Source: Patiria miniata (Eukaryota > Echinodermata > Asteroidea > Valvatida > Asterinidae). From it: a stretch of 64,000 bases of DNA. Numbering within the stretch: position 1 is the first letter of the stretch; every line of letters begins with the position of its first letter. The stretch covers positions 31,051,334 through 31,115,333 of the forward strand of contig NW_024037074.1 of NCBI RefSeq assembly GCF_015706575.1. The letters run 5' to 3'. Shown here in pieces: positions 1-12,000 of this stretch. The translations under genes and the position numbers were made by a program. The notes under the pieces were generated by a model. The model searched no databases and was not told the DNA's origin. It saw only the letters and a list, made by a program, of their open reading frames with translations.

Positions 1-1334
1 ACCGGAAGTTGAAAAAAAATAAGAAAGAAAGGTGCCCACATTAATGGAAAGAGTTGAAGCCCAAAAAGTGTGGCAAGTGTTTCTTGATTAAAAGACTCAA
101 ACTTATTTCAAGACTGTTGTTGTTCTTAACCAGCATTACTTTATTGCATTCAAGAAAAGAAAGACTCACTCCGAAAACACCAGTGACAGTGTGAGCCCGT
201 TAGATGGTAAAGAAACAATCTTAACGAAATGAATAAATACAAACAAACCGGTTGGAAATGTCCTTCGTTCCTAAGCTACCACAAAATGGGGTCACTTTAT
301 GGTATTTCAAGTTGACTTTTTTTATTGACTATTATTTTGATACGTAATTTTAAATTAACGAGTTTACCTTTCCAAATTTTAATGAATAAGCACATCAATG
401 TAAACACATTAAACAGTTTGCCACAAAATGTAGATATTTTGTTAGAATTATGAAACCTTGACATATTTCAGATCGCCTCAGTTAGTATTAACGATTTATG
501 AAATGGATGGAATGGCTCCTCCTAAATGCGCAGGAAAAGGTGTAATTATTAGCATAATATGTGACCCAGGACCAGAGTTAATAAAAAAAAGGGAATTACC
601 GGCCAATATTTGCCGAGATATTGTTCAAAACTGTTTCATTAGAAAATGGCTTTGTCCTATGTACTTTAGTTTGTAAAATGGTGTTGAATTACTCAGTTAT
701 GTTGAAAATGTTATTGCTTTCGCGGTCTTGTGAGAAATTACAACGATTGAAACTTTAAAAAAAGTCAAGTTATATCAGAACCAACGCATGAAATTACAAA
801 AAAAAAAAAAAAAAAAAACAGCATCTCAAAATGCTGGAGTGAATTTGGTTTCATGTGGTTCGTGATCCTTTGGTTCAAAGTGGTTACAAATTTACAGTGA
901 AGACTTAAAATTATTACGAAAATTAAAAGACAATTATATTTCTCACCCCCTCCCTCCCCCCCCCCAAAAAAAATCCATGAACTTTATAAATTGTCAATAG
1001 CGTATGAATATTGCGACTTAGATATTGTTGCTAAATACTTTAACACTTTTAAAATACCAAACTTTGAAAAAGTTGTCTGAATTAAATCACTCACATTACG
1101 TCATGATTATACATTACTAATAAAATATACTATTTATATGGGAAATTGGTCCATTATGGCTCTGATTTTTCGACAAAGATTTTTTCCCCCAAAAATGAAC
1201 ATTAATTTAAAGCATGGTACTACATGTATGCCTGAGAATTTCCGGACAAACTATGTAACACTTTAGATGGACTTTCTCTTTGTGTTTTTTTTAAGATAAA
1301 AGCAAAAATAAGTTCGTCTAAGATTTCTTATTGA

Positions 1335-2224
1335 TAGGGCTGTCCATGCTCGAATAATTTAGTATTCGATTACTCAAAACTGTGTTTGACCGAATATTCG
1401 GATATTCGAAGATGCCAGCTGCAGCTGTGTGCCGCACTGGTTACTTTAAAGTAGCATGGAGAGTGTGCCACTTAAAATGCATGTGCTGTGATTGATATGG
1501 AGTGTTTTGCAATTAATATTTTGTAACTGCCAAGGGCTTTGACCTGCTAAAGGGCTAGAAACAACAAACAGCCATCGACAATAGGGCTGTGCATCGGAAC
1601 CGGGTACCGGTGTACCCTGCCGTTAATGTCAGGAACAGTTTCCAGATTACGGAATCGAGTACCTGTAACCAACTTTGCAAATGACTTAGTAACGTCTCAG
1701 TCAATAAAAAACACATGTTTCGAATGTCAGTGGGAACATTTCAAAAATGAAAAACAGGATACATGGACTGGAAAACAGAAACCACCTCATGTTTTATGAT
1801 GCTTGCGAAAGTTGCAGTTTTTACCACATAGCTAAAGAGTTCACTGTATACACCTTATCTAGCTGTATTGCCGCACCGATGTGGTAGTACTATCATGCAG
1901 ACCTTTATGAACCTTTTAGAAACTTTCCAGATTCGAATTTTTGGCTTGGGTTTCTTTAACGGGTACCCGTATATTGATCAATCGGGTATCCGGTTCATGT
2001 ACTGCCCGTAACTGCACACCCCTAATCGACAAAAAAGGACCGTCTACCAAACAAAAAAGTTGCACCTGGTAAAACGCCGCAACTGTATCACAAAGTAACA
2101 AACACAGCTGTGTGTGTATGTGTGTAGTTTCTTTGTTTTCAAATATTCAAACCGGCAAAAAGCTATGCGAATATTCAGTTGACGATCGAATATTCGAATA
2201 TTCAGTATTTTCGGGACAGCCGAA
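1335..2224. mobile_element. hAT-like nonautonomous element (outer)
   Basis: Begins TAGGGCTGTCC and ends GGGACAGCCGAA. Flanked by a perfect 8-bp duplication CTTATTGA at 1327-1334 and 2225-2232, the size typical of hAT transposons. No transposase. Interrupted by a second element. Confidence 0.75.
1582..2024. mobile_element. hAT-like nonautonomous element nested inside the outer one
   Basis: 443 bp beginning TAGGGCTGTGCATCGG and ending TGCACACCCCTA. Flanked by perfect 8-bp duplications ATCGACAA at 1574-1581 and 2025-2032. Internal sequence is rich in GGTACC/GGGTAC motifs; no coding capacity. Confidence 0.85.
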
Positions 2225-2460
2225 CTTATTGAAATAAAGAACACTGTGTTTAACTTTTTGAGAAAAAAAGGGAACTGTTGACATTAATAGGGCCCTATAC
2301 CGGTTCAATATAAATATGAACTTAAAAATGAAAGAAAGAAATCTCCAAACCCAAACCGAATTTCACCAGTCCACAAGTTTAAGGCGAACCCTGCCTGTAC
2401 ACAACCATCTAATGTAACTTATAACACGTGCATTCTTGTGTCTTCTGAAAATATCTACAG

Positions 2461-2466
2461 TTTATT
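2461..2466 (-). promoter_or_regulatory. Possible polyadenylation signal for the cotransporter gene
   Basis: AATAAA on the minus strand about 470 bases past the stop codon, the first canonical hexamer seen downstream. The hexamer is common by chance in AT-rich DNA, so this is only a candidate 3' end. Confidence 0.3.
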
Positions 2467-2936
2467 TAATAACATAGAACAATTTAAAATAGCTATTTGT
2501 AAGTTATAATTTTTTAAAATGCCTAAAATAAATACATCAAAATACACCCAAAATATACCTGTGCGTAAAATACACTCTTTAAAGACATAAGCTGAACCTG
2601 TCAGTGCAATTTGACTAATTAACACAACAGAACATCTTTGCAGGGATTTGCAATCGACATAAACCCGATGCTCTCATCAATAATGCATTGCATGAAAATC
2701 TGGAATGTCTAGCTATACAGTATGCACAAGTTAAAATCTTTGTTGAGCTCTTCAATGATTAATCTTCAACTCCACCTATCGGGCTATAATGTATAAAAAC
2801 ATCGACCCCCTTTGACTATTTTAATATTGCATAAATTATGCAAATTGTGCTTTGATTTTTTGCATAAGATATCCTAATGTACTGCAAATACTTCTCATGA
2901 ATAATGCACTGTGTATGCAAATCAGCAGTCGCTGCT

Positions 2937-3072
2937 TTATGAATAATGCGTAAGAACACTTGTCTGATTGCCCCTGAGCAAGAGTATGGGAGGCATATCC
3001 TTGGATAGCGTCTCCAGCCAGCACATGTACATGTAGGCTGAACAGGTGCGCTTCCTGGGAATAGGTAGACTC
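2937..3072 (-). CDS. SLC12 cotransporter exon 22: C-terminal end and stop
   Basis: Residues 1047-1091: [20 protein letters not shown] then [20 protein letters not shown] and LTHYS-stop. The PP(V/I)LL.RGNQ..VLT.YS ending is the hallmark C-terminus of NKCC/NCC transporters. The usual LTFYS reads LTHYS here. Confidence 0.93.
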
Positions 3073-6000
3073 CTGCAAGAAATTAATAAAAAATTATAAT
3101 AAAACCCCAGTTACGGCATGTCAGTCAAACGGGCACTTAACCCCACCGAGCTGACTCAAGTCACGTAAGAGTTTTCTGTCAACTGTAAGACCCCTTCATA
3201 CCTCTACAGCGGAGGCACGCCTCAAAACGTGGAATGGAAATCTCGCCAACCTCACATAACAATTGGACATGAAAATCCCAGCTGTTGAAAGTCTCCCTCC
3301 AGGTGCCAAGAATAACTGGCCTGTTTGGAAGGCACTCAACCGCCTTCGCACCAGAGTTGGCCGATGTAAGGAATCACTCATCAAGTGGGGATACACTACA
3401 GGTCCAACGACATAAGACTGTGGAACAGAGTCTCAGACAATGGAACATCTACTGAGATGTCCGCTGTTGACAGAGCCTTGTACCACCAAAGAGATAGCCA
3501 ACAACACCATCATCGCACAGCTCTGCGCTCAACATTGGTCAAGAACAATTTGAGAAGAACACGATAGAAAGAATCAAACGGTGCGCACTGATCAATCAGA
3601 TCACCACTTTTGATCAGGTGATCACAGTAGCTCAGTCAGGCTGATTCACAAGCGCTGTGAGAAATTTACACAAACCAAAGGTAGGCGGGCCTATGGGCAA
3701 ACCCGGGGCATTCCATTGATGATCTGTCCAACAAACAACTTGGTTTTACAGTGGTGGTTCTAGGTGGCCTAACCACCCCCCTCGCAATAACAAAAATATT
3801 GTGCAGAAAAGAGTAGCTTGCTCACCCCCGCCCCCCCCCCCCCCACCACCACTTGACAGCTAACCGCCTCCCTGCTTCAGCTAAAGGTGGATCTTCCCCT
3901 ATTTTACTGAATGATTTGGATTTAATGCAATTTTCTGTTAGGTTTCTGGTAACTGTAAAGTAGTGCCGTTAGATTAGCAACTCATTGTTTTGATGGAAAT
4001 TGCCAGCACTACAACATCTTTTTTTGAGAAACAGTAAGAAATAATTACCTTTTTAAAAAATGTGTTAACTGTGCGTGCAGGTATAGCGCAGAATTTCTGT
4101 GCTAGTGCAGTAAGCACAGAATGAGAGTTGTAATGAATTTGAGTCTATTGAGTCAGTAGTGGCTTTGCGTACTTACATGACAATGAGCTCTGCCTCCTGG
4201 GAATGTTGGACAAGCAATTCACGGATCCGTATCTGTCTGTTGGTCTGAAAGGAAAAACAAAAAGATTTCAGACGGAAAAAAATGAACTAAGAGCTGTTCA
4301 ATGTGAATATTACTGTGTATATAATGTATAGGTACCAGCATTTACAAGCCACGATGGCCCCAAAACGGCCCAAGTTTATAATTGTCACTGTGGAGGGGTC
4401 GGTGCTTTAGCGCAAGAACTTTACCTTCTCTTTGAGCGTGATGATTTCTTCCTTGCTGATCTTCCAAGGAAACTTCTCCGTGGTCTCCCCTGCTTCCTCA
4501 TCCAGCATCCAAGGCTTGGACAGCTCCTTGAACCGCCTCAAGCTCTCCTCCTTGGGCTTCTTGTTCAGGTCCGGGATGATCTCCACATCCGAGCAGTCGA
4601 TGCGGAACTTGCTGAGCATGTTGGCCATGTTCATCTTCTCCCGGTCAATCTGCTCCTTCTTGCCCGTGGTGGCAAAGACCCGCAGCTTGCATTTCTCCCA
4701 GTTGGATTTCATGGAGATGAGGTGAGGGATGAGTAGGGTCAGGCCTGCATGGGGGAGGGCAAAATATTATATAGAGCATTATTTCCCTTTGACAGAAAGC
4801 ATGTGGTTTCTGTTTTTTACACATTTTATTAAACATGAGGCTTCGCTTTGCCGGCTGTCGCCCACTGCGCAGTCGAGGCGGCTTCACCACCTGTCTCAAG
4901 CTGCGCAGTCAAGAGGCGGCTTCGCCCCGTCTCCAGCTGCGCAGTCGAGGCGGCTTCACCACCTGTCTCCAGCTGTGCAGTCGAGAGGCGGCTTCACCAC
5001 CTGTCTCCAGCTGTGCAGTCGAGAGGCGGCTTCGCCACCTGTCTCCAGCTGTGCAGTCAAGAGGCGGCTTCGCCACCTGTCTCCAGCTGCGCAGTGGAGA
5101 GGCGGCTTCGCCACCTGTCTCCAGCTGTGCAGTCGAGAGGCAGCTTCGCCTCCTGTCTCCAGCTTCGCAGTCCAGAGGCGGCTTTGCCACCTGTCTCCAG
5201 CTGCGCAGTGGAGAGGCGGCTTCGCCTCCTGTCTCCAGCTGCGCAGTCCAGAGGCGGCTTCGCCACCTGTCTCCAGCTGCGCAGTGGAGAGGTGGCTTCA
5301 CCACCTGTCTCCAGCTGCGCAGTCAAGAGGCGGCTTCGCCAGCTGTCTCCAGCTGCGCAGTGGAGAGGCGACTTCACCACCTGTCTCCAGCTGTGCAGTC
5401 GAGAGGCGGCTTTGCCACCTGTCTCCAGCGGCGCAGTCCAGAGGTGGCTTCACCTCCTGTCTCCAGCTGCGCAGTGGAGAGGCGGCTTCGCCACCTGTCT
5501 CCAGCTGTGCAGTCGAGAGGCAGCTTTGCCACCTGTCTCCAGCTGCGCAGTCCAGAGGCGGCTTCGCCACCTGTCTCCAGCTACACAGATGAGAGGCGGC
5601 TTCGCCACCTGTCTCCAGCTGCGCAGTCAAGAGGCGGCTTTGCCTCCTGTCTCCAGCTGCGCAGTGGAGAGGCGGCTTCGCCACCTGTCTCCAGCTGTGC
5701 AGTCGAGAGATGTCTTTGCCACCTGTCTCCAGCTGCGCAGTCCAGAGGCGGCTTTGCCGCCTGTCTCCAGCTGCACAGTTGAGAGGCGGCTTTGCCACCT
5801 GTCTCGAGCTGCGCAGTCGAGAGGCGGCTTTGCCACCTGTCTCCAGCTGCACACTCGAGAGGCAGCTTCGCCCAAGCTGCGCAGTCGAGAGGTGGCTTGG
5901 CCACCTGTCTCCAGCTGAGCAGTAGAGAGGTGGCATCGCCACATGTCTTTAGCTGCGCAGTCGAAAGGCGGCTTCACCACCTGTCTCCAGCTGAGCAATC

Positions 6001-9000
6001 GAGAGGCCATTTTTGCCGCCTGTCACCTGCTTTGCAGATGAGCAACTTGTTAACACCCACATACATTCGAGGTCAAGGAACTTGTGCACACGCATGCGCA
6101 CACCTTTTCTTTTTTTATAGTATAACAGTGATATTGAAGGCAATTTCCATTTCTCTGAACTGTCTAAAAATATAATAGCCATGAAAAAAGGATTGTGGTT
6201 CCTTTTGCATTGGGAAACAACCCAGAGTGGTAGGTAGGTAACTTTTTTTTGGGGGGGGGGGGGAGGAGGCGGGTTACAAATTTCTATAGGCTCAGGTTTT
6301 TTAACACAAAATATCATGATCATGATTATTTTTACAGCAGCATTTCAGCCTACCTCCATCATCCAAAAGCCACCACACGTCGATGTTTCCTTTCGGCATC
6401 TTGCCCTGAAACTTCTGCATAGATTTGATGACAACATCGATGGGTTGTCCCTTGATGAGCGCCGTGCTGTCAACAGAAGGAATCTTGGATTCTGCTGGAG
6501 TGTTTGGCGGTTCAGCGGCCAACGGTTCTACTGGCTCCTCCCCTTCCTGTCCTTCCTCAGTGATTGAAGACGGCGTTATTTCTACTTTGATATCAGGCAC
6601 TTTTTCTGTCAAGGGAAAGAGAGAGGGGTGAACATGGTGCTGAAACTGATCCCCTAGATTTGGTCGGTGTTCAATGTACATCGAAAAGCCTAAACGTATA
6701 TATGTTTGCCGGATTGCGCCATACGATTAGAACGTGTGTACATATCCCCATATGAAGTGAGTGTACAATGAATTATGACAGGGAATGAATGTCCTTCCCT
6801 CCCCATTGAGGTTGATTGGTCAGCCTTGAAGAAACTTATCACGTGCCAAAATGCACGTGCCACGCCTGGCGCTATGGCGGAGTGCAAGTATACAAATATT
6901 GAATGCTTCGAGTGGTGTAGTAAAACTAGCCTTCCGAGGTGATCCATGAACATTCTATTTTCCCGAGGCGAAGCCGAGGGAAAATAGAATGGTCCATGGA
7001 TCACCGAGGGAGGCTAGTTTTACTTTACCACGAGATAAAGCATTCAATATTTGTTTTATAACACGTCACCCACAGATTCTGCTTGATTTTAATATTTTAC
7101 ATTATTTAAATCTGAACACAGTTGAAATAAACTTCAATTTCAATACAAAATTGGTGGAAAATGTATTTCTCTCTTCCAAACTACCCCTTCTCGAAATGTA
7201 TGAACCCAAGTCTGCGGCGCGCTCTCTTTGGAACAATACGCGCTACGCGCAACGCGCACACCAGCATGCATTTGCACACAAATACCGCACCGTGGAAATG
7301 TTACTTCGGTTGCTAATGGTATAGTACTTTGGTTGCTATGCGCATAGTACTTTTGGCCATGCACAGAAAGATAGCAGAGAATTAGAAAGTAACATGTGAC
7401 TCGCTCTCGGCCAATCAAGACACAGTATCTGTAGGTGAGGTGCGCACACCAGCATGCATTTGCACACAAATACCGCGCCGTGGAAATGTTACTTCGGTTG
7501 CTAATGGTATAGTACTTTGGTTGCTATGCGCATAGTACTTTTGGCCATGCACAGAAAGATAACAGAGAATTAGAAAGTAACATGTGACTCGCTCTCGGCC
7601 AATCAAGACACAGTATCTGTAGGTGAGGTGTTATAAAATTCAATTTGCACACAGACTGACACAACGGCCACATTCCTGTGCACCAACGTCCAATGCTTGA
7701 CTGGATCTCCGCTTTGTTTATTACTACACTCACAAGGCCTACAAAACATTGTGGTTGTAGTCACGCACCACTCGCGCGGTTCCCATATGCACAGCTCCAC
7801 GTATACATGACAGTGCATATATTCATGCAGGCTCGCCATCGAAACAACCATTCATTTTATACTGCACATGTACAGGGCATGGGTGAGACATTTCGAGGTG
7901 GGATGACTGCAGTTCCGTTCGGTGCAGTTCGGTTCGCCTCGGAAGGCCATGTTCGGCTATTTTTAGTTCAGTTCGGCGGTTGGCGGTTCGGCTGCAGCAC
8001 TAGGTTAACAGTTTTTACAGTAAAGTTCTGATATGAATCAAACTAGTACATTAAAGTTTAGACTGGTATTTCATGACCGGAAGTTTGTACGCGCTCAGCT
8101 GAAAAAACCCGGATTTCCCCTGCTAGTGAATTTTTAAGCCAAATACAAATATTTATGGAAAGAAAATTGACCAACTTGGGCTAGATTCTGCATGAGGTGG
8201 GACATATTGATATAAATTTACATTGATATAAAAGCATGCAGGGAATGGGCAATGGACATCTAAAAAAACACAACTTTATTTCAACTAAAACAAAAACAGA
8301 AATTAAAAAAAATACAACACATATTCACATACGTCCCTTCCATCTAAACAATTGTGAACATTCGATGGAAGAGTACTATAATATCAACACATTGAACGAT
8401 TCATAGTCTACAACAAATGTACAATGCACTACATGTATGTATACAAAACATATACTATTAAATATCCTACGAGAGCGGATGTAACACGGAATATTATCTT
8501 CAAGTAAACTTGAATCCTCAATCCTGATTTGGTCGATCCATGGCAACAAGCCGTGCTACATATAAACAAGATGCGAGCGTCATTCCGTACATCACGCACG
8601 TGTGATAGGATAACCGCTGAAAAGTTTGCGTACAGCGTGCGTGTTCCATCTTTACTGTGTATCAAGTTTGCTTGAAGATAAATTCGATATCACGCTCGCG
8701 TTCGTGGAACACGGAAAATGTAATGCGTCTGTGTCCCACATACTTCGGCCTCGTGGTATGTGGGACGCAATACATTATTTCGTGTTCCACTCGTGCTCGT
8801 GGGATAACTTACAATATAATGCGTCTGTGTCCCATATGCCACAAGGCCGAAGGCAAATGGGGCACACGCACACTTCATTTTCCGTGTTCCACGAGCGCAA
8901 GTGGGATAATAGATTTATCTTCAAGCAAAGTTGACGCAAAGTAAAGATGGAACACACATCTTGTGGTCACTTTTGAGGAGTTTTCCATTACATGTGTGTA

Positions 9001-12000
9001 TGGCACAAAGAGCACAGGCATCTTTAGAATAGTACGATACCCAGAGTGCAATGTGGACCCATAGATATGGAATAAAAAACTAAATCGTGCATATGCGCCC
9101 ATTCAAACTACTCTGACTGTGTGCCATTTTTGTGGTCTCTCATGGACGCGCAAAAAAATTAACGTAAAGTAATACAGCTGATGTATCTTTCCTCCAGCTC
9201 ATTGGCGTTGCGTTCGTCACGTCACATTTGGCGTGCAAGTTTTGTATCTTTTCTCCAGCACGTGATCCTCCATGCACGTGCTGCCGATCTAGTCTTTTTA
9301 TTCCATACCTACCGGTATGTACAGACTGGATACGGAATTATATCACACTCTTGTTGCCATGGATCAACCAATCAGTATTTAGGATTCAAATTTGCTTGAA
9401 GATAAAGTACACTATCTATCATACAATTATGGTCCATATCATACACACAGTGATGTATTTGCATGAAAACCCTTAGCTTGGACAGAAATTACACAAGTTT
9501 CACGATAACAGAGGGGACTTTGAGTACGTATACAGTGACTTGTAAATGAAATTTCATACAATTGTTGGTGCTACAACATGCCGTCAGAGATAACACACAG
9601 TAGACCAGACACTTATAGAGAGTTAATGTGACCTTTTCATGACCCCTCCGCAACCCCGTTCAAGTTGACTAGTGCACAGTATTATGAGTTAACACTCCCT
9701 AATTAATTCGGGCGATTCACAACGCAGTGCGCCACCACGAGTTTGCCATGGAGAGTCAACTTTTCAAGTTTATGGTCAACAAAACATGGCCAATTTGAAT
9801 GAGTGTCAGTAGACAATTTGAGCTAATTTGTTATAGATTTGGGCATAGCGTTCTGCCTCCTTATAAAAAATTACCATATTGATACAAAGAAAAGAAAAGG
9901 GCAAACATATACTCGAATCATACGGTATGCTTATGAAACTACTGACCGGAATAACGAACATTTCAAATGTCCCGCGCTGCGAATTTGTCGACCATCTCCC
10001 ACAATGCACTGGGTAAAATGAACTCTCTGTGGCAAACTCTTGGTGGCGCACTGCATTGTGAATCACTCGAATTCACAAGGCAATGAAGTCAGCACATATG
10101 ACGTGATTGTACTGTCTTCATTTCATTTTGTTGGTTTGTTTTTGTTGGTTTGTTTCATTTTGTTGGTTTGTTTCAGTTTCACTGAGCATGGTAAATGCAA
10201 TGTCTACTGAATCGGGGTCACGATCGAATAGAGAAATGATTATGTCACTTGTAAACTCTCTACCATTGACACCTGCGTAGCTTACCAATCCGAAATCTGG
10301 ACTGCCCATGATCTGGCTGATGGAGAACTTTGTTAGCAAGAAAAAGGTACCATTACATACGATGAACACGCTATAATGCTGGGATACTTTCTTGTCTTTG
10401 TCATCAAAATACAGAGACTAAACAACAAATTTTATTCAATTATTCTCAGCAGGGTGTGACTGTCAATTTCTTGAAGCGGTTGTGGCCACATGCGGCGATT
10501 TCTTGTCAAGATTGCGTGAGTGAGCGGTGACCGCGTTGTGGGGAATTGTTTCGTGAAGGATATAAGAAGCGAGTTATGGGGACTTCCTGCTGTCCTCACA
10601 GCGTTGTTGGCCTCAACAATAACTATCACTCATCAAGTGTGTGGTCCCCACAATTTTGGAACAATTGTGCTTGTATGTGCATGGGGTTGGGGTTAACATG
10701 GGCATTTCAAAACAGGTGGGGTGGGGTCAGGGGCACTGGACAGTATCCGACTATAGGTGGCGCTCTTCATGATTTGTGTGACAGGATTTTAAGTTTCAAT
10801 AACAGAAAATGGACCAATGACGAGCCACACAGTGTCAATCAAGGATATTGAAATCACGGAGCTGAGGCCGAGAAGTCGAATCCCCAAACAAAATCACGCT
10901 TTGATAAACATCTTAGTTATATGGTCAGGTCACCATTCTAATCACAGCTCACCTTCTTCAACATAGTCAGTGAAGCCAGGGGTATTCAGGGCACTAGACA
11001 CGTCAAACGACTCCTTGATACGCAGTACTCCAACGCCCAAGTTGAGGTCAAATGCATCGCTGCAAAAAAAAAATCAAAGCCCACAATAATTTGAAATAAC
11101 TTGCAGAAGCAGATTTGTTGTATTTGATGCCATCAGCTTACTCTATTAAAAACAGTAGCCAACTCTGCCTCTCATATTCAGGGTCGGGAGCAGAAAAGAA
11201 TGATGAAGTGTCTTGCCTATGAACACAAGTTGAACCCCATAGGTCACAAGCCAATATGGTCCATCAGGCCGACGTTTACCTCTGGTTTCCTTGGCATGAA
11301 ATGATTGAGAATATTTTTACTCCCCATGGACGGGATACTAGTCCTTCGCATGTTACTCCCCAGCTAATGCCAATACCCATTTATACTCCTGGGTGGAGAA
11401 GGGCAAGTGGGGTAAAGTGGCTTGCCCAGCATATGACGAGAAGCCAGATTCGAACCCCTGACCCTCTGATCATGAGTCACAAACCCTAACCACTAGGCCA
11501 CACTCCCCCATAGGACTCAAACCCACAATCTCTATAACTACCGACAAGATTTGGAGTCTGTAAGCATGGCACACCGATCAAATCTCACGTTTTGATGATT
11601 AACCCTCCTGCTATTTAAACAGTCATAGACAATCAGAATTCCATCCACTTCCCCTGCTATGTTTTTTAACAAAAGCTAGTCACCAGCAGTCAGATCATTA
11701 TCAACCAAGCACTGTTACTAGTCAAACTGGGTTAACAGACAAAGCAGGCAAGTTGTGATCACAGCTGTTTTATCACTCAACCTGAGTCAAAGCATAGCTG
11801 CATCAAATTACTTTAACACTCCCAGCCAGTCAATCCTGCTTTATGTAGGCTGGGAATTCTTTACTGTTGAAAACAGTCATTTGTCTGATTTTGACTGAGA
11901 GGACTACTTGTCATGCACAGAATGTATGTTTGCATAGGAGGGTTACCGTAGCTGCGTCCAAATAAACCTCTTGTCTCCTGCAATTGTCTAGGTCTTGGTA

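Larger units (their letters stand above)
1..2936. other. Downstream flank of the cotransporter gene
   Basis: Contains the presumed 3' UTR (about 2440-2936) and the nested hAT-like insertions at 1335-2224. The rest is AT-rich with homopolymer runs; no gene seen. Confidence 0.6.

Noticed and set aside
4729..6010. Long overlapping ORFs of up to 356 codons on both strands
   Set aside because: All are readings of the 38-bp minisatellite; the frame cycles with the repeat and the protein is pure repeat.
4863..6037. Regular short repeats resembling a CRISPR array
   Set aside because: Units are directly contiguous with no unique spacers, and the window is animal DNA.
8626..8957. Overlapping ORFs of 60-102 codons on both strands
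   Set aside because: All lie within an inverted repeat; symmetry produces mirrored ORFs without coding evidence.
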